A DNA stretch of 64,000 nucleotides, taken from positions 351,001-415,000 of the forward strand of contig NZ_CP014229.1 in assembly GCF_001553605.1 (NCBI RefSeq). Direction: 5' to 3'. Position numbers and translations under genes: made by a program. The stretch is from Desulfovibrio fairfieldensis. Lineage in GTDB: Bacteria; Desulfobacterota; Desulfovibrionia; Desulfovibrionales; Desulfovibrionaceae. Every line of letters begins with the position of its first letter. Positions within the stretch are counted from its first letter, which is position 1. Below the pieces are notes generated by a model, which saw only the letters and a program-made list of their open reading frames with translations, was not told the origin of the DNA and ran no database searches. Below are positions 56,017 to 64,000 of this stretch, in pieces.

Positions 56017-56961
56017 TTACAGGCTGAATGCCGTGAGGCTTTCCAGAGTGCTGACCAGTTCCACGCGCAACGCGTCGCTCCCGACGGCGATGCCGTTCAG
56101 GCAGGGGGCGACCATCTTGCCCAGTACGGCCTTGGGGCCCAGCTCCAGCCAGAAGCGCGCGCCGTTCGCGTATTGGTTGCGGACGGTTTCAATCCAGCGC
56201 ACGGGCGAAACCATCTGCCGCAGCAGGCTTTCCCTGGCGCTTTCGCCGTCGTGCACGGCTTTGCCGTGCTGATTGCAGTAAACCGGAAAACGCGGCTTCC
56301 GCCAGACGGCCTTGCGCAGCAGGGGGGCCAGCTCTTTATTGGCCTCTTCCATCATGGGGCTGTGGAACGCGCCGCTGACCTTGAGTTCAATGCCGCGCCC
56401 CTTGCGCTCCTTGGCCTTTTGGCAGGCCAGGGCCACGGCGGACTTGGCGCCGCTGACAACCAGCTGGGCCGGAGTGTTGTAATTGGCGGTGAGCAGCATT
56501 TCGCCGCTTTCGGCGGCGGCCTCGGCCACGATTTCCGCCACGCGCGGCTCATCCAGCTTGAGCAGGGCGGCCATGCCTCCCTTGCCCTCCGGGTCGGCCT
56601 CGGCCATCAAGCGGCCGCGCAGGGCCGTGATTTCCAGCACGTTTTCCGGCGAGAGCACGCCCGCCGCCGCCAGGGCGCTGAACTCGCCCAGGCTGTGTCC
56701 GGCGGCCCCACAGGGGCTGACGCGCCCGGCCGCTTCCCGCCAGAGATTGCAGTTGACCACGGTCAGGGCCGGTTGCAGGGCGCGGGTGTCGCTCATGGCG
56801 GCCTCGTCGCCCTCCCAGTAAATTTCGCGCAGGGGCAGGCCGCTGATGCGCTCGGCCTGCTTCCAGAGGTTCATGGCTTCGGTCGAGGCCTCGGCCAGGT
56901 CGCGGCCCATGCCGGACTCCTGCGAGCCCTGGCCGGGAAAAAGCAGAACAGGTTGCGTCAT
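56017..56961 (-). CDS. fabD: Malonyl-CoA:ACP transacylase
   Basis: Fatty-acid synthesis enzyme of 314 residues: the N-terminal LLFPGQGSQESGMG, the nucleophile serine in GHSLGEFSALAA, and the catalytic histidine in SGAFHSPMM. The arginine of the QPALTVVNC/ALRGRLM region positions malonate. It is first in the leftward fabD-argS-SPOR-mla operon. The ATG at 56961 follows GGAGAG. It is divergent from rsmG. Confidence 0.95.
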   Translation of the reverse strand: MTQPVLLFPGQGSQESGMGRDLAEASTEAMNLWKQAERISGLPLREIYWEGDEAAMSDTRALQPALTVVNCNLWREAAGRVSPCGAAGHSLGEFSALAAAGVLSPENVLEITALRGRLMAEADPEGKGGMAALLKLDEPRVAEIVAEAAAESGEMLLTANYNTPAQLVVSGAKSAVALACQKAKERKGRGIELKVSGAFHSPMMEEANKELAPLLRKAVWRKPRFPVYCNQHGKAVHDGESARESLLRQMVSPVRWIETVRNQYANGARFWLELGPKAVLGKMVAPCLNGIAVGSDALRVELVSTLESLTAFSL

Positions 56962-57245
56962 AAGTGCGTTCTCTCCAAAAGGCGTGTGAACTCAAATAGT
57001 GCCGGCGTCAACACGACTGAAAACCAGGAGCGGGCCGCGCTTGGCCGCGCCGTCAACCGCTGGTTTTTGCGCCTCTCCGCCCGGCGGCTCCGCCGTCGCG
57101 GGCGGCGCAAAACCCGTGAAGCGGGATGCGCATCGGGCTGCCGAATTGCTTTTTTTACGTTATCGGGGCGGGGCTTGCAAGTCCCGCTTGCCGGGGATAT
57201 GACTGAAAGCCCGGCGCATCCGCCGGAGAATGCGGAGAGAGGATC

Positions 57246-57983
57246 ATGCAAGAGCAGCAGACGGTGGACAGAAAGGAATTGGCCCGGCTCGCGGCGGCCA
57301 CGGGCGCGGACGTACCCTCGGCGGCTCTGGAGCCGCTGGCCGTCTATCTGGAAATGTTGTGCCGGTGGAACGCGGCCATGAACCTGGTGGGCGCGCGCTC
57401 CTGGCAGGACATCCTGGCCCGCCTGGTGGCCGACAGCTTTCATCTGGCGTCCTTTCTGGAGGAACTGCCCCTGCCGGAAGAGCCCTTGAGCTGGGATCTG
57501 GGTTCCGGCGCGGGTTTGCCCGGCGTTCCCCTGCGCATGGCCTGGACCAGGGGCGGCTATTATATGGTGGAAGTGCGCGAAAAGCGCGCCCTGTTTCTGT
57601 CCAGCGTCCTTGCCCGCCTGCAGTTGTCCGCCACCCATGTATTTCGCGGTTCGGTGGAGCATTTTTTTCAGGGCCAGTATTATCAGGCGGACTGCATTGT
57701 GAGCCGGGCCTTCATGCCCTGGCCCGAATTGCTTGAGCTGACCCTGCCCCGGCTGCGGCCCGAGGGAGTGCTGGTCATCCTGGCGCTGACTCCCGCGCCC
57801 GAACGTCTGCCCGCGCCCTGGCGGCTGGCGGGCGTGCGCTCCTATGCGGCGGCGGGCAGCGGACGCTGGTTCTGGGCGCTGAGCCCGTCGGGGGACATCT
57901 CCGGCGGGACAGGAAAAGCCGTTGAACCCGTATTGGCCGAGCGGACCGAACGGGCCGGGGAAGACGGGCCGTGCCTGGGGTAG
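57246..57983 (+). CDS. rsmG: 16S rRNA (guanine-527-N7) methyltransferase
   Basis: Rossmann-fold methyltransferase of 245 residues with the SAM motif WDLGSGAGLPGVPLR and the N-terminal CRWNAAMNLVGARSWQDILARLVADS, characteristic of RsmG/GidB. The C-terminal tail (after about 210) is unlike the family and may be an artefact of overlap with the next gene. The ATG at 57246 has AGAGGA upstream. It is the first gene of a two-gene rightward unit with pglB, overlapping it by 13 nt. Confidence 0.88.
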   Translation: MQEQQTVDRKELARLAAATGADVPSAALEPLAVYLEMLCRWNAAMNLVGARSWQDILARLVADSFHLASFLEELPLPEEPLSWDLGSGAGLPGVPLRMAWTRGGYYMVEVREKRALFLSSVLARLQLSATHVFRGSVEHFFQGQYYQADCIVSRAFMPWPELLELTLPRLRPEGVLVILALTPAPERLPAPWRLAGVRSYAAAGSGRWFWALSPSGDISGGTGKAVEPVLAERTERAGEDGPCLG

Positions 57984-60229
57984 GCGCGTCCGGCGCGCGG
58001 CAGGACGCGCCTCACTACTGGCTGCGGGGCCTGTTCTGGGGCCTGCTGACCTTGGGCTTGGCTTTCGGCCTGCGCATGATGGAGTGGCCCTGCTGGCAGA
58101 ATCCGGAATACCGTCTGGGCAGCGAATGGCTGCTGGCAACCCACGACGCCTACCATTGGGTGGCCGCCGCCGAGGGTTTCGGTCTGGGCGTGGGGCATCC
58201 CATGGCCGAGATGCTGCGGCTCATGGCCCAAACCCTGCATACCTATCCGGCCGCCGTGGCCTTCTGGTTCCCGGCGGTGCTGGCAAGCCTGGTGGCGGTG
58301 ATCGTCTTCGCCTGGGTCTGGGCCCTGGGCAGCATGGAGGCGGGCGTGGCCGCCGGGCTGATCACCTCTCTGGCTCCCGGTTTTCTGGCCCGCACCCTGC
58401 TGGGCTATTATGATACCGACCTGGTGACCCTGTTTTTTCCGCTCCTGATGACCCTGGCTCCGGCCTGCTGGGCCATGCGCTACATGCTGTTGCCGCGGAT
58501 GATCCTGCGGCGGCTGGCCCTGGGATCCGGCCTCAAGGCGGCGCAACGCCTCTGGGGCGAGCGCGGCGCGGATGAGGCGCACCTGGAGCGCCTGGGAAAT
58601 CCCCTGCGCTGGCAGTGGGTGCTCTTGCTGGGCGCGTCGGGCGTCATTTCCTGGTGGACCCAGGAATGGCATTCGGTTTTTCCCTATCTGATCCGTTACA
58701 ATGTGGTGCTGCTGGCCTTGATGGCCCTGATCATGGCCCCGCGCGGTCGGCGCGGCATTCTGCTGCTGGGCGGGCTGGCTTACGCGCTGCCCACCCTGGG
58801 CGGACCGGCGGGCTTCGGTTTCAGCCTGATTCTGCTCCTGGCCGGAAGCAAGGCCGGGCGCGGGCTGCGCCATTTGCTCTGCCGTCCTCTGGTTCTGGTC
58901 CTGCTCTGGCTGGGCGCGGCGGTCCTGCTGGTGCAGGGCGAAATCCTGACCACCCTGATCAATCATGCCAACGCCTATCTCAAGCACAGCGGCGACGTGA
59001 GGAGCACGGGCGAGGGCATGAGTCTGGTCTATCCCTCGGTGGCCCAGTCCATTATTGAAGTGCAGGATCTGAGCTTCGCGGCGCTCTTCCCCTATTTCCA
59101 TCCCTGGATGGAAGCCGCCGTCGTTGGCCTGGCCGGTTTTGTCCTGGTGCTTTTCCGGCGGCCCGGCGCGCTTTTTCTGCTGCCCCTGGCGGCCTTGGGC
59201 CTGCTGAGCACCAAGCTGGGCGGCCGGATGGTCATGTTCGGCGCGCCGGTGGTGGCCGTGGGCCTGACCCTGCCCCTGTACTGGCTGCTGCAGCGCCTGC
59301 TGCGCGCCGATCTGCGCGGGGCCGTGGCGGGCGCGGCGACCTCCTGTATTCTGCTGGCCCTGCTGGTGGCTCCTTTCGCGGATATGATCCAGGCCATCTC
59401 CCAGGGGCCCATAATCAACCGCCGCCACGCCGAGGCGCTGACCCGCGCCCGGACCATGACCCCCGAGGACGCCAAGCTCTGGCTCTGGTGGGACTGGGGC
59501 TATGCGGCCCACCATTTCGCGCGGCGCTCGACCATCGCGGACGGCGCGCAGCACGCCGGGCCTTCGCTCTACCTGCCCGCCGCGGTCTTTGCCACGGACA
59601 ACGCGCGCTTCGCCCGGCAGCTGATCCGCTACACAGCCAAGATGGGCAACGAGCCGGGCAACGTCTTTGAAGGCCTGGACGGCCGGGCGGCCCAGGCTCT
59701 CATGGACAAGCTGCGCTCGTCGGAGACCCCGCTGGTGGAAGCCAAGGGGCGGCTTTTTGTGGTGGTCAGCTTTGAAATGCTGCGTCTGGGCTTCTGGATC
59801 AGCAATTTCGGCAACTGGAATTTCGTGACCCGCCAGGGCGAGGGCGGGGCGCTGTCCATTGTGCCGCAGGCCCTGGCCTACCGCCTGGACACGGGCGAAG
59901 TGCGCCTGGAGGGCAGCACCAGCACCATTTACGCTTCGTCCATCAGCGTGTTCGAGGAAACGGGCGTGACCCGCCGCAATTACGTGCAGGAATGGTTCGA
60001 CGCCCACCCCAAGGCCACGCCCGAGGAGCAGAAGGAATTTCTGTCCGGGCGGCGGAACGTGAACTTCCTCTTTAATCGGGTCACGGACGAAAAACTGGCC
60101 GTGGATCAGGGCCTGTACAATTCGCTGATGGTCCAGCTGCTGGTGGGCGACCCGCAGGATCCGCGCTTCTCGCCCTACTTCAAGCTGGTTTACGACAATG
60201 TCTTTGCCCGGATTTACGAGGTGCTCTGA
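57971..60229 (+). CDS. pglB: PglB/STT3-type oligosaccharyltransferase
   Basis: Membrane enzyme of 752 residues that transfers a lipid-linked glycan to asparagine in periplasmic sequons. About a dozen hydrophobic helices precede a periplasmic domain. Conserved active-site residues are present: Asp59 (THDAYHW), Asp148 and Asp150 (YYDTD), Glu363 of external loop 5 (SIIEVQ), and the WWDWG sequon-binding motif (506-510; WWDYG in Campylobacter). The GTG start at 57971 is inside the end of rsmG. No glycosyltransferase genes are in the window, so the glycan pathway must lie elsewhere. Confidence 0.93.
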   Translation: MPGVGASGARQDAPHYWLRGLFWGLLTLGLAFGLRMMEWPCWQNPEYRLGSEWLLATHDAYHWVAAAEGFGLGVGHPMAEMLRLMAQTLHTYPAAVAFWFPAVLASLVAVIVFAWVWALGSMEAGVAAGLITSLAPGFLARTLLGYYDTDLVTLFFPLLMTLAPACWAMRYMLLPRMILRRLALGSGLKAAQRLWGERGADEAHLERLGNPLRWQWVLLLGASGVISWWTQEWHSVFPYLIRYNVVLLALMALIMAPRGRRGILLLGGLAYALPTLGGPAGFGFSLILLLAGSKAGRGLRHLLCRPLVLVLLWLGAAVLLVQGEILTTLINHANAYLKHSGDVRSTGEGMSLVYPSVAQSIIEVQDLSFAALFPYFHPWMEAAVVGLAGFVLVLFRRPGALFLLPLAALGLLSTKLGGRMVMFGAPVVAVGLTLPLYWLLQRLLRADLRGAVAGAATSCILLALLVAPFADMIQAISQGPIINRRHAEALTRARTMTPEDAKLWLWWDWGYAAHHFARRSTIADGAQHAGPSLYLPAAVFATDNARFARQLIRYTAKMGNEPGNVFEGLDGRAAQALMDKLRSSETPLVEAKGRLFVVVSFEMLRLGFWISNFGNWNFVTRQGEGGALSIVPQALAYRLDTGEVRLEGSTSTIYASSISVFEETGVTRRNYVQEWFDAHPKATPEEQKEFLSGRRNVNFLFNRVTDEKLAVDQGLYNSLMVQLLVGDPQDPRFSPYFKLVYDNVFARIYEVL

Positions 60230-60305
60230 GGTCGTCCGGAAACTACTTTCGCGCGGAAGGCGCTTGACGCGGGCAGAGGACGAAAGGACGAGCCGGAAAC
60301 AGATC

Positions 60306-61256
60306 CTAGCGCAGGCGGAAGGCGAACGGCAGCAATACCAGGGTTCTCACCGGCCGTCCGTTTTTTTTGCCGGGGATAAAGCGCGTTTTGCGCGCGGCGC
60401 CGAGCGCGGCTTCCTCAAAGTAGCCTGACGGTTCGGCGGCATGGACGGCGCATTCCGTCGGGCGGCCCGTGCTGTCCACAATCAGGCGCACGACCACGCG
60501 GCCTTCAATCCTTTTCTTTTTGGCGTCCGGAGGATAGTCCGGTTTGACGGGCCGCAGCACGGACGGCAGATGGTCCAGTTGTCCCGGCATGTAAAGCCCG
60601 GAACCTCCGCTTCCGCCTGTGCCCGCCCTGCTGGCCGCCGTGTCGTGCCGCGTACCCGTCCCGGCGGAACCTGTCGGCACGGTCGCGGCTTGGCCGCCTG
60701 ATGCCTGCGGCGTCAACGGCCCGGCGGGAGATGGCATCCGTTCCTGGGAGGGCGCTGTGGGCCTTTTTTTGTTTTTCCCGGCGGCCTTTCCGGGAGAGCG
60801 TGTTTTTGCGGGCGCAACCGGGTGCGGCGCATCCGCGCTTTTATGCGTCACTGCGTTTTTACCGGCGGCGGGTTCGGCCGCCGGAGCGGGCGGGGGACCG
60901 GGGGCCTGGACAGGTGCGGTGTCCGGCGCGCCGCCTCTTGTGCCACCCGGCAGTCCCGCGCCTGTTCCCGCCGGGCTCATGTCGCCGAGGGCGACCAGAG
61001 CAACCCGATAGACCGGTTCTTCTTTCTCCACCTGATATGCGGCGAAGGCCAGAATGCCGCCCAGCAGGCAGAAATGCAGGCAGCAGGAAAGCAGCCAGCC
61101 TTTCCAGGCGCGGCCCGGACCGCGCGGCCGGGCGGGCGGGAACGCAAACGCCGCGTTTCGCGTGCCCGGAACCGGCGCGGGTGCCTGATGTCCGTCCCAG
61201 ACTGGGGGCAGACCGTCCCGGCTGACTTGTGCCGCCTGGATTTCCCCGTGTTTCAC
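60306..61256 (-). CDS. tonB: TonB-family energy transducer
   Basis: Protein of 316 residues with a single TM helix (about 55-77), a long Pro/Ala/Gly/Thr-rich periplasmic spacer, and a C-terminal TonB domain (SVLRPVKPDYPPDAKKKRIEGRVVVRLIVDSTGRP) ending at the C-terminus. It couples proton motive force from ExbBD (not in the window) to outer-membrane receptors. Its GTG start overlaps the permease stop (GTGTGA), so it is translated with the metal ABC transporter, implying the same substrate route. Confidence 0.9.
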   Translation of the reverse strand: MKHGEIQAAQVSRDGLPPVWDGHQAPAPVPGTRNAAFAFPPARPRGPGRAWKGWLLSCCLHFCLLGGILAFAAYQVEKEEPVYRVALVALGDMSPAGTGAGLPGGTRGGAPDTAPVQAPGPPPAPAAEPAAGKNAVTHKSADAPHPVAPAKTRSPGKAAGKNKKRPTAPSQERMPSPAGPLTPQASGGQAATVPTGSAGTGTRHDTAASRAGTGGSGGSGLYMPGQLDHLPSVLRPVKPDYPPDAKKKRIEGRVVVRLIVDSTGRPTECAVHAAEPSGYFEEAALGAARKTRFIPGKKNGRPVRTLVLLPFAFRLR

Positions 61257-62068
61257 ACCGTTTTTCCGCGTTTTTTGGGAGAGAGCAGGATGGCGGCCAG
61301 CAGAAAAGCGGCGGCAGTCAGCACAATGGCCGCACCGGGCGGCACGGAAAAATGGAAGGAGAACCAGAGCCCCGCCGCCGAAGCCGCCGCGCCCAGCAGG
61401 GCCGCCAGAATGAACATGCGGCGCAGGCTGTAGGTCAGTTGCAGGGCCGTGGCCGCCGGAGTGACGATAAGCGAGAAGATCAGCAGGCCGCCGATGGCCT
61501 TGAGGGCAAAGGCCACCACCAGCCCCATGAGAATCAGGCTGGCGTAGCGGATTTTACGGACCGGAATGCCGGAGGCCAGCGCCGCCTGTTTCTGGCCGAT
61601 GATGGCCTGGATTTCTTTGAAAAATACAAAGATGAAGGCAAAGAGCAGCAAGGCCGTGCCGCCCATAAGCGCCAGATCAAGGCGGGTTACGGTGAGCAGG
61701 CTGCCCCAGATCAGGCTCAAGCCCTCGGTCCGCGCGCCGGGCAGCAGGCCCAGGGCCAGCATGGCCAGGCTCATGACCACGGAAAAGATCACGCCCATGG
61801 CCGTATCCAGACTGAAGCCGGGACGCTCGGCCAGCGGACCCACGGCTGAGGCCGCGCCCAGGCTGGCGGCCAGGCCCCCGGCCAGGGGCGGCAGCCCTAG
61901 CCAGAGGCCCAGCAGAGCTCCGGCAAAGGCCGCGTGGGATATGCACATGCCCACAAGGCTCATGCGCCAGAGCACCACAAAGACGCCCATGGCCCCGCAC
62001 ACGCCGCCGCCCAGCAGGGCCATGAGCAGGGCCCGTTGCAGGAATTCATAGCTCAGGAAGGATTCCAA
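61253..62068 (-). CDS. Metal ABC transporter permease (ZnuB/TroC family)
   Basis: Inner-membrane permease of the ABC-3 type, 271 residues from a TTG at 62068 chosen for its GGAGG site 4 nt upstream (an in-frame GTG at 62092 has none). Family signatures: GGGVCGAMGVFVVLWRMSLVGMCISHAAFAGALLG near the N-terminus and LKAIGGLLIFSLIVTPAATA. Usual substrates of the family are zinc, manganese or iron. The ATPase lies 178 nt upstream and the TonB gene is coupled downstream. Confidence 0.92.
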   Translation of the reverse strand: MESFLSYEFLQRALLMALLGGGVCGAMGVFVVLWRMSLVGMCISHAAFAGALLGLWLGLPPLAGGLAASLGAASAVGPLAERPGFSLDTAMGVIFSVVMSLAMLALGLLPGARTEGLSLIWGSLLTVTRLDLALMGGTALLLFAFIFVFFKEIQAIIGQKQAALASGIPVRKIRYASLILMGLVVAFALKAIGGLLIFSLIVTPAATALQLTYSLRRMFILAALLGAAASAAGLWFSFHFSVPPGAAIVLTAAAFLLAAILLSPKKRGKTV

Positions 62069-62212
62069 AGCGCCTCCAACAGCAATCAACACTTCAAATG
62101 GGCTTAACGGCGAGTAATGCCGCCTCCGGCTGCTCGGGCAAGGATTTGCCTGAACGCCTTGTAAGGTATTTCAAATGTTACGTCGGCCGCATGCTTCGGC
62201 TCTCGCGACCGC

Positions 62213-62250
62213 CAGGGCAATTCGCCTGCTTAACGGTGAATTGCCCTAAA
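62213..62250. repeat. Hairpin between the metal ABC ATPase and permease genes
   Basis: AGGGCAATTCGCC and GGTGAATTGCCCT pair around an 8-nt loop, starting within the ATPase stop codon. In the same spacer (62093-62212) the words GGCAAGGATTTGCC and TTTCAAATG recall the other intergenic repeats. It may tune relative expression of the two genes. Confidence 0.55.
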
Positions 62251-63064
62251 AAAGCGCTGCCTTGCGGCCGTTGCAGTCGGCGATGGCGATGGGCACGCCG
62301 TACAGGGAGCTGAGCAGTTCCGGCTGCATGGCGTCCTTGACGTCGCCTTGCCAGATCAGCCGCCCTTCGCGCAGCATGGCGACCTTTCGGGCCAGATTGA
62401 AGACCGCGTTGAGGTCATGGGTCACCATAAAGACAGTCAGCGCAAAGTCCCGTCGCAGGGCGGCAACGGCGTTGAGGATATCCCTCTGGGCCTGCCAGTC
62501 CAGGGCGGCGGTGGGCTCATCCAGCAAAATCAATTCCGGCTCCTGGGCCAGAGCGCGGGCCAGGGCCGTACGCTGGCGCTCGCCGCCGGACAGGTGGCCG
62601 ATGGGACGGCCCGCCAGATCGGCCAGCCCCACGGTTTCCAGGGCGTGCATGGCCAGGTCCTTTTCCCTCGGGCCGGGTCGCCTGAACAGGCCGAGGCGGC
62701 CGTAGGTGCCGCCCAGCACGGATTCAAAGACCGAGAGCGGCATCTTGGGGTCAAGGTCCGAGGTCTGGAAAACGTGGGCGATTTTCAGACGGACGGCGGG
62801 CGCGGTTTTGGGCGTCACCGGCAGACCCGCATACTCCGCGCGGCCTGTGGAGCAGGGTGTCAGGCCGTTGAACAGCCCCAGCAGGGTGGACTTGCCCGCG
62901 CCGTTGGGGCCGATCAGAGTCCAGAAGTCGCCGGGCGCGACTTCGAGTGTGATGTCGCGCAGCACACGGCGCGGGCCGAATCTGACGTCCACCCCGATCA
63001 GACGGGCCAGAGCGCGGGGCCGGGCGGCGGCTGCCGTGTTACAGCCGGGCGAGCTGTTCCGCAT
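62246..63064 (-). CDS. Metal ABC transporter ATPase (ZnuC/TroB family)
   Basis: ATPase of 272 residues: Walker A GPNGAGKST, signature LSGGERQRTALARA, Walker B LILLDEPTAALD and H-loop THDLN. Similar to the ATPases of zinc/manganese/iron uptake systems. Its start overlaps the end of the binding-protein gene by 26 nt, indicating tight coupling. Confidence 0.94.
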   Translation of the reverse strand: MRNSSPGCNTAAAARPRALARLIGVDVRFGPRRVLRDITLEVAPGDFWTLIGPNGAGKSTLLGLFNGLTPCSTGRAEYAGLPVTPKTAPAVRLKIAHVFQTSDLDPKMPLSVFESVLGGTYGRLGLFRRPGPREKDLAMHALETVGLADLAGRPIGHLSGGERQRTALARALAQEPELILLDEPTAALDWQAQRDILNAVAALRRDFALTVFMVTHDLNAVFNLARKVAMLREGRLIWQGDVKDAMQPELLSSLYGVPIAIADCNGRKAALF

Positions 63065-63869
63065 TGGCGCGCAGCAGGCTGAAGTAATCCGGCACGTCCG
63101 GGGCGGAGCCGGGGAAATTGGACAGCACGAGATGCGGCACCTTCAGCTCCAGTGCCAGGGGCAGGCCCGCGTCCGCGCCGCTCTGCAGGTTGTCGATCAC
63201 GCCGCGCACGTTTTTGTCACGCACGTTGTCCAGCAGTCCGGCCAGATCACCGGCGCTGAGGTCTTCGGTCCGGCCGTAGGTCCGCAGCACGTCCAGCCCG
63301 GCCCAGCGGGCGAATTCCGCCTGCATTTCAGCGGCCAGCACGGCCTTGCCCCGTACGGGCGCGAGCATGCGCCCGCATGCGGCGGCAGCGCCATCCACCC
63401 GCTCCAGGCGTCGGCGCATGCGCTGTTCCACCGCAGGGGCCTGATCCGGGGCAATGTCGATCAGCGCGGCGGCAATGCGGCGCACGGCCTCCTTTTGGTT
63501 TTCCGGCACCAGCCAGCTCCCGTGCGGACCCAGCGCCGTCACGCGCAGTCGCCGGTTGTCGATGGCCTCCAGCATGCCCGTGATCTGCGGCATGCGGCTC
63601 TGAAAAGTATGGATCAGCAGAAGGTCGGCCTTGGCCGCGAAAACGAAGTCCGAGGTTTTGGCGTTTTCATGGCCGGGACAGCTGGAACCCTGGATAATGG
63701 TGAGGATTTCGCTTTCTCCGGCCGTGAGATCTCTGGCGATGTCCTCAATGAGCGACGTACCGGCGATGATTTTCAGTGACCGGGCCTGCGGGGACGCAGC
63801 CGTCGCCAGAAAGACGGCCAGGGTCGCGCACAGCAGGAAAACCGGGGAAAGAATGGAAGTGACCCGCAT
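63039..63869 (-). CDS. Metal-type periplasmic substrate-binding protein (ZnuA/TroA fold) with altered ligands
   Basis: Periplasmic protein of 276 residues with a signal peptide (SPVFLLCATLAVFLATAASPQA). Cluster A-I features: an early GHENAKTSDF segment preceded by a Cys (SSCPGHENA) where ZnuA has a DPH-type ligand, and GPHGSWLVPENQKEA with the second His. The usual third His segment (V-x-H-x-A-x-x-Y-F) reads VLAAEMQAEFARWAG, without His, and the last acidic position falls in VIDNLQSG. The specificity may therefore differ from zinc. The ATG at 63869 uses AGGAGTGA, which overlaps the stop of the upstream gene. Confidence 0.88.
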   Translation of the reverse strand: MRVTSILSPVFLLCATLAVFLATAASPQARSLKIIAGTSLIEDIARDLTAGESEILTIIQGSSCPGHENAKTSDFVFAAKADLLLIHTFQSRMPQITGMLEAIDNRRLRVTALGPHGSWLVPENQKEAVRRIAAALIDIAPDQAPAVEQRMRRRLERVDGAAAACGRMLAPVRGKAVLAAEMQAEFARWAGLDVLRTYGRTEDLSAGDLAGLLDNVRDKNVRGVIDNLQSGADAGLPLALELKVPHLVLSNFPGSAPDVPDYFSLLRANAEQLARL

Positions 63870-63872
63870 GTC

Positions 63873-64000
63873 TCACTCCTGTTTGCAAGCGGCAAAATAA
63901 TAGTGCTCCGCGCTTTCATCCGCCCGCATCTTCGAAAAACCCGCCTGGCTGAAGATTTTCTTCATCCCGTGCGGGCAGGGCAAATGGTCGCCGCATACCG
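63873..64000 (-). CDS. C-terminal end of an unidentified gene at the right edge
   Basis: The last 42 codons of a leftward gene are visible, ending FSKMRADESAEHYYFAACKQE with the stop at 63873. It contains CGDHLPCPHGMKKIF, with Cys and His residues that could bind metal, but this is too little to identify a family. Its stop overlaps the ribosome-binding site of the metal-binding protein gene, so it belongs to the same operon. Confidence 0.75.
   Translation of the reverse strand, partial: VCGDHLPCPHGMKKIFSQAGFSKMRADESAEHYYFAACKQE

Overview
The window is about 64 kb of GC-rich DNA (roughly 60 % or more by eye). Its gene content points to the Desulfovibrionaceae, probably a host-associated Desulfovibrio or a Bilophila relative. 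The pointers are a taurine:pyruvate aminotransferase, a three-subunit proton-translocating transhydrogenase, HydG, a hemerythrin-tailed chemoreceptor, a PglB-type oligosaccharyltransferase and a large chemoreceptor expansion. I see no rRNA, tRNA or CRISPR array.

Region by region. (1) 0-10.3 kb, all leftward: a TauT/NitT-type ABC importer with two different permeases and two different ATPases, the NAD(P) transhydrogenase operon pntAA-pntAB-pntB, and tpa. The tpa gene lies behind a near-perfect sigma-54 promoter with two upstream 16-bp dyads. An iron alcohol dehydrogenase at 18 kb could be the sulfoacetaldehyde reductase of the same taurine route. PntB is extraordinary: its NADP(H)-binding domain III occurs four times in tandem. 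(2) 10.6-25.2 kb: a Med/BMP-family periplasmic protein, hydG, 1.3 kb of stem-loop-rich non-coding DNA, a 1001-residue membrane protein of unknown function, the iron ADH, yedF, a hemerythrin chemoreceptor, an AT-rich (probably acquired) radical SAM gene, an OlsF-like double acyltransferase and a DksA/TraR zinc-finger protein. (3) 25.4-28.3 kb: a decayed IS110 transposase beside an Rrf2 regulator and an Old Yellow Enzyme homologue. (4) 28.3-35.9 kb: pdxST, a small rightward cluster (unknown, HAD, YggT, DUF465-like) and ilvB-ilvN-ilvC. (5) 35.9-48.4 kb: an IS200 element and then five consecutive leftward chemoreceptor genes. All five encode exactly 579 residues; each has its own sigma-28-type promoter and its own terminator. 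Two of them carry long (GA)n tracts inside their leaders, within small ORFs just before a terminator hairpin. (6) 48.5-57 kb, leftward: an orphan OppD-type ATPase and fabD-argS-SPOR-mlaE-mlaF-mlaD-mlaC-mlaA, i.e. envelope lipid synthesis and transport. (7) 57.2-64 kb: rsmG overlapping a PglB/STT3 oligosaccharyltransferase, then a leftward metal ABC importer (SBP, ATPase, permease) coupled to a TonB gene, and the end of one more gene at the right edge.

The strongest candidates for something undescribed are the four-fold domain III of PntB, the repeat-containing attenuator-like leaders of two chemoreceptors (a possible phase-variable, translation-dependent terminator), the asymmetric nucleotide-binding sites predicted for the importer at the left edge, and the concerted evolution of the five-receptor array.
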